This document shows, one piece after another, positions 23,774-33,787 of a stretch of 46,503 nucleotides of DNA. The position numbers and the translations under genes were made by a program. Position 1 is the first letter of the stretch. Every line of letters starts with the position of its first letter. Under the pieces are notes generated by a model that was not told the DNA's origin, searched no databases, and saw nothing but the letters and a program-made list of their open reading frames with translations. This DNA is from CAYVUV01 sp964455095 (lineage in GTDB: Bacteria > Desulfobacterota > Binatia > HRBIN30 > CADEER01), in assembly GCA_964455095.1 (NCBI GenBank), contig CAYVUV010000272.1:1-46503 (forward strand), written 5' to 3'.

Positions 23774-23876
23774 GATGCCCACGCTTCACAGCGCCGATGC
23801 CTGGCGACGAACTGGGAGGCCCCCGGACGATCAGCGAGGGCTCAAAGTAACGAATTAAGTACGTCCCCTTGGTCCT
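23774..23876. repeat. TACGTCCCC dispersed repeat, copy C
   Basis: Closest to copy A; similarity runs from GATGCCCAC to CCCCTTGGTCCT, after which the flanks diverge. The abrupt shared right edge suggests a mobile-element end. Confidence 0.75.
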
Positions 23877-23936
23877 GTATCGATCGCCAGGTTGATTGCA
23901 GGGTCTGTATGGAGCTCACCGACATGGAAGGGCTGA

Positions 23937-24071
23937 CAGGTCGATTGCGACGTGTTCGACGACGGTGTCGGCAATGGCAGCTGCGGCCTGCTCTTCCAGC
24001 CGACGCAGCGTATCGACGGAAGCACCGTAACCTGTTCGAGCGCCGAGAACACCGCGACCTACACGCAGTGA
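23937..24071 (+). pseudogene. 3' remnant of a secreted-protein gene
   Basis: A 44-residue frame without a start reads VDCDVFDDGVGNGSCGLLF, then GSTVTCSSAENTATYTQ and a TGA. It looks like the C-terminal end of a Cys-containing beta-rich exoprotein. It is cut off upstream within about 60 bases of repeat copy C. Frame character is the only evidence. Confidence 0.35.
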
Positions 24072-24075
24072 GCTC

Positions 24076-25140
24076 TCAGTAGAGGAACGGTACCAATCGG
24101 AACGTCGCGCGCTGGCAGTACCGCTCCCACAGCTCCCCGTATTTGGCGCGGCAGCGACGGTCGTCGCGGAGGGCGCGGTGGGCTAGGAGGGCGCACATCC
24201 ACAGTGGCAGCAGGTACGGGACCCATGAGACGAAGCCGGTGGTGAGGGCGATGGCGGTGTAGACGAGGATTTCGCCGGTGTAGTTGAGGTGGCGGCCGAG
24301 GCCCCACCAGCCCGAGGTGAGGAGCTTGCCGTCGAGGGTTTGGGCGGGGGCGCCCCAGATGAGGGTGTGGGGATCTTTCTTGAAGCGGTGCTTCTGGGCG
24401 TTGGAGCTGCGGAAGATCCACAGGCCGGAGAGGTAGAGCAGGCCGACCATGGTGATCGCCCAGCCGGACATCGGATGCAGGTTGTCGACCAGGTACCAGC
24501 CGCCAATGCTGTAGAAGAACGGCACCAGCACGAGGTCGCCCCAGATCAGGCCGAAGCCGAAGTTCTCGGCGATGACGTCCCAGGTCGTGATCATGAATTC
24601 TTCGTAGTAGTAGTGCGTGAACAAGTAGACCCACCAGAACATCTGGAACAGACCCATCTGCGGCGTGATCGTTCCGTGGCGCTCGAACTGCGCGTAGGCG
24701 AACGCAGTCACCAACAGGCCCAGACCGATCAGCGACGGCTCGTAGGCGAACATCTTGAGGTCGACGCCGGCACAGCGCGGGTTGAGCTCGAGGCCCATGA
24801 ACTTGTGCGCGAGTGAGAGTTGCCGCCTGTCGTCTGCGCTGAGTTTTGCGCGCCTGTTGAGCCAGTAGCCGCAGGCGATCGAGAACAGGTTGGCGACCAG
24901 GAAGAACGACCAGAAGTGATCGATCAGCGGCGCCAACGAAAGGTCGAAGACCAACGTGCCGGTGGCGACGAAGATGTGCGTGGCGATGAAGAGGGCCATG
25001 CCGTTGATGCGGTAGGTCCAGCGCGTGCCGTCGGGCTCTTCGCGGCCTTGCGCGGCGACGCCGGGCAGGAACTTGGCGCCGACGAACAAGGCGGCGATGA
25101 AGAAGAGGAACAGGAACGCGGCGCTGAAGAAGCTGCTCAT
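24076..25140 (-). CDS. ERG4/ERG24-family sterol reductase (C14- or C7-reductase type)
   Basis: 354 residues with about nine hydrophobic segments. Both family signatures are present: LLTSGWWGLGRHLNYTGEI (about 270-290) and, at the C-terminus, CRAKYGELWERYCQ followed by RLVPFLY, the usual YGxxWxxYxxxVPYxxIPxxY-like end. The family reduces the delta-14 or delta-7 double bond of sterols with NADPH at the membrane; some bacterial members act on other isoprenoid lipids. The start at 25140 has no strong ribosome-binding site, but the first helix follows directly. It stands alone beside the degraded island, divergent from the sugar dehydrogenase. No other sterol biosynthesis gene is in the window. 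Confidence 0.88.
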   Translation of the reverse strand: MSSFFSAAFLFLFFIAALFVGAKFLPGVAAQGREEPDGTRWTYRINGMALFIATHIFVATGTLVFDLSLAPLIDHFWSFFLVANLFSIACGYWLNRRAKLSADDRRQLSLAHKFMGLELNPRCAGVDLKMFAYEPSLIGLGLLVTAFAYAQFERHGTITPQMGLFQMFWWVYLFTHYYYEEFMITTWDVIAENFGFGLIWGDLVLVPFFYSIGGWYLVDNLHPMSGWAITMVGLLYLSGLWIFRSSNAQKHRFKKDPHTLIWGAPAQTLDGKLLTSGWWGLGRHLNYTGEILVYTAIALTTGFVSWVPYLLPLWMCALLAHRALRDDRRCRAKYGELWERYCQRATFRLVPFLY

Positions 25141-25276
25141 GGGGCGCGCTTATCAGCTCGTGGAAAAAACCGGAACCCTTCGACTGAAGGGGTCGTCAAG
25201 ATTGCATTTCGGAATTCTGATGAATGAGTGGTGGCAGGAAAGCGGAAGCCGAGCGTTTGATCACCCCCATCTCGAT

Positions 25277-25297
25277 CTTCCCCCGTCGAGGGGGAAG
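25277..25297. repeat. Short perfect hairpin CTTCCCCC-GTCGA-GGGGGAAG
   Basis: 8-base perfect arms with a 5-base loop in the divergent gap between the sterol reductase and sugar dehydrogenase genes. It could be part of a REP-like unit or a leader structure of the dehydrogenase gene. Confidence 0.45.
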
Positions 25298-25359
25298 AGG
25301 CCGGATTCAGAGTGGGCGGGCCAGTTGCGAGAGGTCGGGGGAAGCGTAAGAACATCGTC

Positions 25360-26898
25360 ATGCGCATTGTGATCCTGGGGCTGATTGCCGCGGCAGTGAT
25401 GTGTCCGACGGCGGGGTGGGCCGCGTGCGCGGGGGATTGCAACGGCGACGCGCAGGTCGCGATCGACGAGCTGGTGCGCAGTGTCGATGTGGCGCTCGGT
25501 GCGATCGCGCTCGAGGAGTGCACCGCCGCGGATCTGGGCGACGATGGCATCGTGTCGGTCGATGAGCTGGTGGCGGCGGTGAAGGCCGCGCTCGATGGCT
25601 GTGTTCCCGGCACGTCGACGCCGACCTTGATGCCCACCATCACGCCGACGCCGCTGCCGGGTTGTGGCGATGGGCGCGCGGATGAGGATGAGGAGTGCGA
25701 CGACGGGAATCGCGCCGGCGGCGATGGGTGCAGCGCCGACTGCGACCTGGAGCCCGGTGGGAACCCGTGCGCAGGTGTCGCGCCGGTTCCGGGTACGGCG
25801 TTGACCGCGGTACGCATCGCCGCCGGTCTCGATCAACCCTTGCACGTGACGGCGCCGCGGCTCGATCCGCATCGCGTCTTTGTCGTCGAGCAGCCGGGCC
25901 GCATCCGCATCCTCGTGGATGGCGGCGTGCTGCCGACGGCGTTTCTCGACATCGCGTCGCGCGTGTCGTGTTGCACCGAGCGGGGGCTCCTGGGACTCGC
26001 GTTCCATCCCGATTTCGAACGCAACGGGCGCTTCTTCGTCGACTATACCAACCGCAGCGGCGACACCGTGATTTCCCGCTTCGAAGTCGGCAACGACCGC
26101 AACCGCGTCGATCCCGCCACCGAGCGCATTCTGCTGACCATCGACCAGCCGTTCGCCAACCACAACGGCGGCCAGGTGGCGTTTGGTCCGGACGGCTATC
26201 TCTACGTCGGCATGGGCGACGGTGGCTTTGGCGGCGATCCAAACGAGGTGGCGCAGGATGACGCCAGTCTGCTCGGCAAGCTGCTCCGCCTCGATGTCGA
26301 TGTAGACGAAGCGCCGTACTACGCAGTGCCGCCCAGCAACCCGCGCGCCGATCGCGGGATGCCGCTCGGCCTGATCTGGGCCAAGGGGTTGCGCAACCCG
26401 TGGCGCTTCAGCTTCGACCGACTGCTCGGCGATCTGTACATCGGCGACGTCGGCCAGCAACGCTTCGAGGAGATCGACGTCCAACCGGCGGCGAGCACGG
26501 GCGGCGAGAACTACGGTTGGGACGTCTTCGAAGGCGACGCCTGTTACGACCCGCCGCCATTGCCGGAATGCCCCAACCCGGCCGATGGGTTCACTGCTCC
26601 CGTGCTGACGTACGGTCGCACCGACGGGTTCTCGGTCACCGGCGGGTTCGTCTACCGCGGGTGTGCGCTGCCCGACCTGCGCGGCACGTACTTCTACGGC
26701 GACTACGGCACCGCCTTCATCCGCAGCTTCGTGCTGGCAGAGGGCAGGGCGAGCGCCCAGCACGACTGGACCGCCGAGGTCGCCCCCGGCGGCGGGTTGA
26801 GTATTCGAGAAATCTCGAGCTTCGGCGAGGATGCGCGCGGGGAGTTGTATGTGGTCGATCTCGGCGGCGAGGTGTTTAAGCTGGTGCCGGTTCCTTGA
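25360..26898 (+). CDS. Secreted PQQ-type glucose/sorbosone dehydrogenase with N-terminal dockerin-like domain
   Basis: 512 residues. Signal peptide (1-21); EF-hand pair CNGDAQVAIDELVRSV and LGDDGIVSVDELVAAV (22-81); Pro/Thr linker; a Cys-rich GCGDGRADEDEECDDGN repeat of the myxobacterial DUF4215 type (101-130). The six-bladed GSDH/SGL beta-propeller follows (about 145-510), with GLLGLAFHPDFERNGRFFV, HNGGQVAFGPDGYLYVGMGD and GLRNPWRFSFD, matching soluble PQQ aldose dehydrogenases (Asd/YliI family). These oxidise sugars outside the cytoplasm using PQQ and calcium. The ATG at 25360 is chosen because the signal peptide starts there; only a weak GGGGGA lies further upstream. Surface anchoring by the EF-hand module is inference. 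Confidence 0.92.
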   Translation: MRIVILGLIAAAVMCPTAGWAACAGDCNGDAQVAIDELVRSVDVALGAIALEECTAADLGDDGIVSVDELVAAVKAALDGCVPGTSTPTLMPTITPTPLPGCGDGRADEDEECDDGNRAGGDGCSADCDLEPGGNPCAGVAPVPGTALTAVRIAAGLDQPLHVTAPRLDPHRVFVVEQPGRIRILVDGGVLPTAFLDIASRVSCCTERGLLGLAFHPDFERNGRFFVDYTNRSGDTVISRFEVGNDRNRVDPATERILLTIDQPFANHNGGQVAFGPDGYLYVGMGDGGFGGDPNEVAQDDASLLGKLLRLDVDVDEAPYYAVPPSNPRADRGMPLGLIWAKGLRNPWRFSFDRLLGDLYIGDVGQQRFEEIDVQPAASTGGENYGWDVFEGDACYDPPPLPECPNPADGFTAPVLTYGRTDGFSVTGGFVYRGCALPDLRGTYFYGDYGTAFIRSFVLAEGRASAQHDWTAEVAPGGGLSIREISSFGEDARGELYVVDLGGEVFKLVPVP

Positions 26899-26916
26899 CC
26901 CGATGGGAAGAAAAGT

Positions 26917-27016
26917 TCACCACGAAGAGCACGAAGGTCACGAAGTAGGCCCAGATTCAGACGTGAAGGTGCCTCTGTTTGTTCTTCCTTCGTGCTCTTC
27001 GCGCCCTTCGTGGTGA
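26917..27016. repeat. Inverted repeat built from CACGAAG units
   Basis: The left arm starts TCACCACGAAGAGCACGAAG (26917); the right arm (26984-27016) is its near reverse complement ending CCCTTCGTGGTGA. The element fills the gap between two convergent genes (ending at 26898 and 27030) and would form a long hairpin in both transcripts, so it may serve as a bidirectional terminator. Confidence 0.75.
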
Positions 27017-27029
27017 GCGAAGCAGGTCC

Positions 27030-27686
27030 TTACGATGCGGGCTGTGAGCCGACGGCGATGATGTAGGTCTGGTCGTTGGCGAAGTCGAAGCCGCGCCAGT
27101 TGGGGTCGGCGGCTTTGCGGCTGGCGTGGAATTCGCGGTAGCCGCGGCCGGCCGTGACGGTGAGGTTGGCCGCTTCGAGGGCGGCGAGCGCCGTCGTCAC
27201 ATATTGCGGCGGCTCTTCCTCGGCCATGAGGAAGTAGATGCCGGCGCGCAGGGAGAAGCTGGCGGGCGCGCTGCCGCGCACTTCCCACCCCGCCTCCTCG
27301 AAGACGCTCTGGATGGCCTTTTGGAAGTTGGCGGACTCCGGGTTGTTGGGGGCGTTGGTGAACCACACGAAGCGGTCGAAGCCGGTCTCGGTCTTCAACT
27401 TCTCGAGCATCGCGGTGCGTTGATCGGCGGTCAACACGCGCGGTGGGGCATTGGCCGGGGCCGCCGCGGGAGCCTGGGCCCTGGGCGCGGCGGCGGGTTG
27501 CTGCGCTGGAGCTGGCGCGGCGGCTTGCGGCGCCGGCGCGGTGTCCGGCGGACGTTGACTCAGCTCCCACTTCAGCGCCTCGTTCTCGGCGCGCATGGTG
27601 GCGATATACCAGCTCGCGCCGGCGACTCCTGCCATGAGGGCCGCGGCGACCACCATGGTGACTGGGCTGAAACTGCTGTTTGCCAT
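27030..27686 (-). CDS. Membrane-anchored protein with Ala/Pro linker and unknown C-terminal domain
   Basis: 218 residues. A single N-terminal transmembrane helix (about 8-29) is followed by a short helix, a long Ala/Pro/Gln linker (about 47-90) and a globular domain (95-215). That domain shows FDRFVWFTNAPNNPES, AIQSVFEEAGWEVRG, FSLRAGIYFLMAEEEPP and NWRGFDFANDQTYIIAVG, an alpha/beta pattern with no name I can give. The linker suggests it reaches across the periplasm. AAAGG 5 bases before the ATG at 27686 favours this start over one six codons earlier. Divergent from the quinone oxidoreductase gene. Confidence 0.75.
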   Translation of the reverse strand: MANSSFSPVTMVVAAALMAGVAGASWYIATMRAENEALKWELSQRPPDTAPAPQAAAPAPAQQPAAAPRAQAPAAAPANAPPRVLTADQRTAMLEKLKTETGFDRFVWFTNAPNNPESANFQKAIQSVFEEAGWEVRGSAPASFSLRAGIYFLMAEEEPPQYVTTALAALEAANLTVTAGRGYREFHASRKAADPNWRGFDFANDQTYIIAVGSQPAS

Positions 27687-27789
27687 CTGACCTTTGTAGC
27701 GCATGCCCGACGGCTCGCGCCAGCGCCAATGCGAGCGGCTATCCTCCGCGCCGCGCTTGGGATAGAGATCCGCGCGCGAGGAGGAACCG

Positions 27790-28824
27790 ATGAAGGCAAT
27801 CTATCTGGTCCGCACCGGCGCGGCCGAGCAGGCGTTCGAGCAGCGCGAAACCCCGGCCCCCGAACCGAAGGCGGGCGAGGCGCGCATCGCTGCCGAGGCC
27901 TTCGGTCTCAACTACGCCGATGTGGTGGCCCGGCACGGCCTCTACCAGGACGCGCCGCCCATGCCGTCCGTCCTCGGTTACGAGGTCGTCGGTCGCGTCG
28001 ATGCGCTGGGCGCCGGTGTGACATCGCTCGCGGTCGGGCAGCGGGTGACGGCGCTGACGCGCTTCGGCGGCTATGCGACGCAGGCGGTGACCGATGCGCG
28101 CGCCGCGGTACCGATTCCCGACGACATGGAAGTCGGCGTCGCCGCGGCCCTGCCGACGCAGGGCTGCACGGCGTACTTCATGGCCGAGGAGATGGTGCGC
28201 CACCACGAGGGCGATCACGTGCTGATCCACGCCGCGGCGGGCGGTGTCGGCACATTGCTCATCCAACTCTGCAAGCGGCGCGGTTGCATCGTGTACGGAA
28301 CGGCCGGGTCCGACGCCAAGCTCGACCTGTTGCGCAAGCTCGGCGTCGATCACCCGATCAACTACCAGAGCGCCGACTTCGCCGAGGAGATCCGCCGGCT
28401 GCGCGGCAGCGCCGGCCTCGATGTGATCTACGACTCGATCGGCGGCGCGTCGGTCCGCAAAGGCATCAAGCTGCTCGCCGCCGGCGGCCGCATCGTCTGC
28501 TTCGGCGGCGCCGCCCATCAGGCCGGCAGCCTGCAAATCCTGCGCTCGCTGCGCTTCGCGCTGTCGTTCGGATTCCCGCATCCGATCCCGCTGCTCATGC
28601 GCAGCAAGTCGGTCATCGGCGTCAACATGCTGCGCGTCTCCGACGAGCGCCCGCTCGTGCTGCAGCGCTGTCTGCAAGCCGTGGTCGACCTGACGCTGCG
28701 CGGCGAGCTCACGCCGACCGTCGGCGGGCGCTACACGGCGGCGCAGATCGCCCAGGCGCACGAGTTTCTCGAGAGCCGGCGCTCGGTGGGCAAAGTCGTG
28801 GTGACCTGGGACCCGCCGCGTTGA
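27790..28824 (+). CDS. Zinc-free medium-chain quinone oxidoreductase (VAT-1/QOR-like)
   Basis: 344 residues, normal for the QOR branch of medium-chain dehydrogenases. It has a GroES-like N-terminal half (AFGLNYADVVARHGLY, GYEVVGRVDALGAGV) and a Rossmann half with the dinucleotide loop AAAGGVGTLLIQLCK and the common IYDSIGGASVRKGIKLL. The zinc ligands of alcohol dehydrogenases are missing, as in QOR/VAT-1 proteins, which use NADPH to reduce quinones or enones. AGGAGGA lies 7 bases before the ATG. The next gene starts inside its stop codon (TTGA), so the two are translationally coupled. Confidence 0.92.
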   Translation: MKAIYLVRTGAAEQAFEQRETPAPEPKAGEARIAAEAFGLNYADVVARHGLYQDAPPMPSVLGYEVVGRVDALGAGVTSLAVGQRVTALTRFGGYATQAVTDARAAVPIPDDMEVGVAAALPTQGCTAYFMAEEMVRHHEGDHVLIHAAAGGVGTLLIQLCKRRGCIVYGTAGSDAKLDLLRKLGVDHPINYQSADFAEEIRRLRGSAGLDVIYDSIGGASVRKGIKLLAAGGRIVCFGGAAHQAGSLQILRSLRFALSFGFPHPIPLLMRSKSVIGVNMLRVSDERPLVLQRCLQAVVDLTLRGELTPTVGGRYTAAQIAQAHEFLESRRSVGKVVVTWDPPR

Positions 28825-29918
28825 CGGCGATCGCCTGCTACATATCCGGCCACGGCTTTGGCCACGCGACGCGCTCGATCGAAGTGCTGCGCGCCCTGCG
28901 CACGCGGCAGCCCGACCTCGAGCTGATCGTGCGCACGCCGCTCGGGCGCGAGTTTTTCGAGTTCAACCTCGGCGGCGCGTTCGCGCACGGCACCTGCCAG
29001 CTCGATGTCGGCGCGGTGCAGTCCGACAGCCTGACCGTCGACCCCGAAGCCTCGCTGCGCGCCTACGCCGCGATCGCGGCCAACGCGCCCGCGCTGATCG
29101 AGTCCGAGCTCGCGGCCCTGGCCGAGCGGCGACCGGCCCTGGTCTTCGCCGACATTCCCGGCCTGGCGTTCGACGTCGCCGCACGGCTCGGTGTGCCCGG
29201 CATCGGGATGGCGAACTTTTCGTGGGATTGGATCTACGCCGACTACGCGCGCGAGTTTCCGCAGTACGGCTACGTCGTCGACCACCTGCGCGGGTCGTAC
29301 GGCCGCTCGGACTTGCTCCTGCGCCTGCCGATGTACGGCGACCTGAGCGCCTTTCCACACCGGCGCGACCTCCGTCTGGTGGCGCGCCATGCGACGGCGA
29401 CGCGGTTGCAAACGCGCGGCGCGCTCGCTTTGAGTCCGAAGGATCGTCTGGTGCTGCTCTCGTTCGGCGGCATGGGCCTGGCGCTTGCTCAGGCGCCCGC
29501 GCCGCCGCCCGGCGTGGGGTTCGTCACCACCGACGCGGTGCTCGGCGACCGCCCGTCACCGGCGAGCTGCCGCGTGGTCAGCAACCGCGACCTGGCGCAG
29601 GCGGGGCTGCGCTACGAGGACCTCGTCGCAGCTTGCGACGCCGTGATGACCAAGCCCGGCTACGGCATCGTCGCCGAGTGCATCGCTAATGCGACGCCGA
29701 TGATCTACACCTCGCGCGGATCGTTCGCCGAGTATCCCTGCCTGGTCGCGGGCATCGAGGCGCACTTGCCCAACGCGTTCATCAGCAATGACGACCTGTA
29801 CGGTGGGCGATGGAATGAGGCGTTGGAGGCGATCTTCGCGCAGCCGCGCCGTGTGCCGAAGATTGCGACCGACGGCGCGGCGCAGGCGGCGGAGGTGTTG
29901 ATCGAGCTGCTCGTGTGA
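28821..29918 (+). CDS. MurG-like (GT-B fold) glycosyltransferase
   Basis: 365 residues from a TTG overlapping the previous stop by four bases. CYISGHGFGHATRSIEVL near the N-terminus is the glycine-rich acceptor loop of MurG/UDP-glucuronosyltransferase-like GT-B enzymes. The C-terminal half has RLVLLSFGGMG, LVAACDAVMTKPGYGIVAECI and a GSFAEYPCLVAGIE segment matching the donor-binding region. Similar proteins sit beside galactokinase-type genes and are of unsettled substrate. No transmembrane or signal segment. Coupling to the quinone oxidoreductase is tight but without obvious metabolic logic. No ribosome-binding site beyond the overlap. Confidence 0.82.
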   Translation: MTAIACYISGHGFGHATRSIEVLRALRTRQPDLELIVRTPLGREFFEFNLGGAFAHGTCQLDVGAVQSDSLTVDPEASLRAYAAIAANAPALIESELAALAERRPALVFADIPGLAFDVAARLGVPGIGMANFSWDWIYADYAREFPQYGYVVDHLRGSYGRSDLLLRLPMYGDLSAFPHRRDLRLVARHATATRLQTRGALALSPKDRLVLLSFGGMGLALAQAPAPPPGVGFVTTDAVLGDRPSPASCRVVSNRDLAQAGLRYEDLVAACDAVMTKPGYGIVAECIANATPMIYTSRGSFAEYPCLVAGIEAHLPNAFISNDDLYGGRWNEALEAIFAQPRRVPKIATDGAAQAAEVLIELLV

Positions 29919-29925
29919 GGCTCCG

Positions 29926-30087
29926 GTTTCCTCTCCCGGATGGGAGAGGATCAAGGTGAGGGGGAATCAATGGCGCCGAAGGCCACAGATTCGGGGCCGA
30001 CAAAGCCACGGGTGGCTTCGCCGATCAAGCGTATCCCCCTCATCCTGGCCTTCTCCCATCCGGGAGAAGGAACCCTCGTTCGATACG
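29926..30087. repeat. MITE-like element with 38-bp terminal inverted repeats, copy 1
   Basis: The left end starts GTTTCCTCTCCCGGATGGGA; the right end carries the near reverse complement (TTCTCCCATCCGGGAGAAGG) and then CCCTCGTTCGATACG. A second copy lies at 39686-39860 with a 13-base longer centre. Both ends can also fold on themselves (CTCTCCCGGATGGGAGAG). It sits between two convergent 3' ends. Confidence 0.8.
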
Positions 30088-30121
30088 TTGCTGGAGTCGT
30101 GAAACGCAGTACGCAGGCAGG

Positions 30122-30625
30122 TCAGGCGGTTTCGATGAACTCGAGCTCGAGCATCACCATGCCGCCGTCGACCATCTGGCCTTCGGCGACGTGGACGGCG
30201 CGCACGATGGCGGCGGCGTCGGCGGTGATGCGGTTCTCCATCTTCATCGCTTCGAGGATGAGCAGGCCGTCGCCGGCCGCGACTTCTTGACCTTCCTGCA
30301 CGAGCAGCTGCAGGACCTTGCCGGGCATCGGGGCGATGATCTGCGGCACCGCCAGCGTGCCGGTGCCCGCGTGGGCCGCGGCGCTCGCCTCCGGGGTCAG
30401 CACGTAGACCTCGCCGTCGAGGGCGACATGGTACGTCTGCCCGACGCGGGCAATGCGCACCGTGCGCGCGCGGCCGCCGATGACCAGGCGCAGCGACGAC
30501 GGATCGAGCAGCGCCGCGTGCGCGTCGAGCGCCTCGCCGTCGACCGTGACGCGATAGGCGCCGTCGCCGAGGGCGTTGAGCTCGACCGCCAAGTGGCGGT
30601 CGCCGTGTCGGAAGGTGTGCTCCAT
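30122..30625 (-). CDS. Biotin carrier part of the acyl-CoA carboxylase alpha chain, separated by in-frame TGA
   Basis: 167 residues. The biotinyl domain has LLILEAMKMENRITADA, with the lysine to be biotinylated in AMKM. The first 80 residues (RHGDRHLAVELNALGDGAY, ARTVRIARVGQTYHVALDG) look like the BT linker domain of methylcrotonyl-CoA carboxylase alpha chains rather than a separate carrier. It lies in the same frame as the biotin carboxylase gene, one codon after that gene's TGA, and has no visible ribosome-binding site. It may be produced by re-initiation, readthrough, or an uninterrupted gene if the stop is an error. Confidence 0.9.
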   Translation of the reverse strand: MEHTFRHGDRHLAVELNALGDGAYRVTVDGEALDAHAALLDPSSLRLVIGGRARTVRIARVGQTYHVALDGEVYVLTPEASAAAHAGTGTLAVPQIIAPMPGKVLQLLVQEGQEVAAGDGLLILEAMKMENRITADAAAIVRAVHVAEGQMVDGGMVMLELEFIETA

Positions 30626-30628
30626 AGC

Positions 30629-32125
<1,497 letters not shown>

Positions 32126-32179
32126 GGTGCGGGCCTCGGGCGGGCTTCCTCTACGCTTTTCAACCAGTGATCGCCAGCG

Positions 32180-33787
32180 TCACATGCGATAGACGCCGAC
32201 GCGCGTTTCGGGGATCGGCGCGTTGACCGCCGCCGCCAGCGCCAGGCCGAGCACGTCGCGCGTGTCGGCCGGGTCGATGATGCCGTCGTCCCACAGCCGC
32301 GCGCTCGAGTAGTAGGGGTTGCCTTCGTCTTCGTACTTGTTGCGGATCGGCGCGACGAAGGCCTCCTGTTCGGCCTCCGACAGGCTCTGTCCCTTGGCGG
32401 CGAGCTGCTGCAATTTGACCGTCAGCAACGTGCTCGCCGCCTGCTCGCCACCCATGACCGAGATGCGCCCGTTCGGCCACATGAACAGGAAGCGCGGGCT
32501 GTAGGCGCGGCCGCACATGCCGTAGTTGCCCGCGCCGTTCGAGGCGCCGACGATGACGGTCAGCTTCGGCACCTCGGCCGTCGCCACCGCGTGCACCATC
32601 TTGGCGCCGTCCTTGGCAATGCCGCCGTGCTCGTAGCGCTTGCCGACCATGAAGCCGGTGATGTTCTGCAGGAACAGCAGCGGAATGCGGCGCTGGCAGC
32701 ACATCTCGATAAAGTGGGTGCCCTTGAGCGCCGATTCGGAGAACAAGACGCCGTTGTTGGCGACGATGCCGACCGGGTAGCCGTGGATGTGGGCGAAGCC
32801 GGTGACCAGCGTGGCGCCGTACAGCGCCTTGAACTCGTGCAGCCGGCTGCCGTCGACCAGGCGCGCGATGAGCTCGCGGATGTCGTACGGCGTGCGCGGG
32901 TCGGCCGGGATGATGCCGTAGAGCTCGGCTGGATCGTAGGCGGGATCCTCCGCAGTATGCGGCGCAATCGCCGGCGTCGGCGCGCGCCCGAGCGTCGAGA
33001 AGATGCGGCGCGTGATGGCGACGGCGTCACGATCGTCGCGTGCCAGGTGGTCGGAGACGCCCGAGATGCGCGTGTGCACGTCGCCGCCGCCGAGGTCCTC
33101 CGCCGTGACCTCTTCGCCGGTTGCCGCTTTGACCAGCGGCGGTCCGCCGAGAAAGATCGTGCCGGTGCCGCGCACGATGACGTTCTCGTCGCACATCGCC
33201 GGCACGTACGCGCCGCCCGCCGTGCACGAGCCGAGCACGACAGCGATCTGCGGAATCGCCTGCGCCGACAGGCGCGCCTGGTTGTAGAAGATGCGGCCGA
33301 AGTGCTCGCGGTCGGGGAAGATCTCCGCTTGCAGGGGCAGGAAGGCGCCGCCGGAGTCGACCAGGTAGACGCAGGGCAGGCGGTTCTCGAGGGCGATCTC
33401 CTGGGCGCGCAGGTGTTTCTTCACCGTCATCGGGAAGTAGGTGCCGCCCTTTACGGTCGCGTCGTTGGCGACGATCACCGTCTGGCGCTGATGGATGGTG
33501 CCGATGCCGGTGATCATGCCGGCGCCCGGCGCGTCGCCGCCGTACATGCCGTAAGCGGCGAGCGACGACAGCTCGAGGAACGGCGTGCCGGGATCGATCA
33601 GCGCCTCGATGCGCTCGCGCGCCAGCAGCTTGCCGCGCTCCGCATGCCGCGCGCGCACGTCGGCCGGCCCGCCGGCGCGCGCCGCCGCCAGCCGTTCGCG
33701 CAGCTCGGTCACCAGCCCCTGCATGCGCGCGGCATTGGCGCGGAAGGCGGCGTCGCCGGTGCGCAGCTTGGATTCGATCTTTCTCAT
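32180..33787 (-). CDS. Acyl-CoA carboxylase carboxyltransferase subunit, MccB/AtuC-like
   Basis: 535 residues, the standard size of MCC beta. It shows GKLLARERIEALIDPGTPFL, YLVDSGGAFLPLQAEIFPD, VLGSCTAGGAYVPAMCDE and KAATGEEVTAEDLGGGDVH, which match the methylcrotonyl/geranyl-CoA carboxylase group better than propionyl-CoA carboxylases. It transfers the carboxyl group from biotin to the gamma carbon of an enoyl-CoA such as 3-methylcrotonyl-CoA (leucine) or geranyl-CoA (acyclic terpenes). ATG at 33787 overlaps the stop of the LLM gene (ATGA), so translation is coupled; AAGGTGG lies upstream. Confidence 0.93.
   Translation of the reverse strand: MRKIESKLRTGDAAFRANAARMQGLVTELRERLAAARAGGPADVRARHAERGKLLARERIEALIDPGTPFLELSSLAAYGMYGGDAPGAGMITGIGTIHQRQTVIVANDATVKGGTYFPMTVKKHLRAQEIALENRLPCVYLVDSGGAFLPLQAEIFPDREHFGRIFYNQARLSAQAIPQIAVVLGSCTAGGAYVPAMCDENVIVRGTGTIFLGGPPLVKAATGEEVTAEDLGGGDVHTRISGVSDHLARDDRDAVAITRRIFSTLGRAPTPAIAPHTAEDPAYDPAELYGIIPADPRTPYDIRELIARLVDGSRLHEFKALYGATLVTGFAHIHGYPVGIVANNGVLFSESALKGTHFIEMCCQRRIPLLFLQNITGFMVGKRYEHGGIAKDGAKMVHAVATAEVPKLTVIVGASNGAGNYGMCGRAYSPRFLFMWPNGRISVMGGEQAASTLLTVKLQQLAAKGQSLSEAEQEAFVAPIRNKYEDEGNPYYSSARLWDDGIIDPADTRDVLGLALAAAVNAPIPETRVGVYRM

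Larger units (their letters stand above)
23418..24075. other. Gene-poor stretch with repeats and one gene remnant
   Basis: About 660 bases. It contains the second 39-base repeat (23602-23640), repeat copy C (23774-23876) and a 44-residue open fragment near its right end. The rest shows no recognisable gene or signal. Confidence 0.65.
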
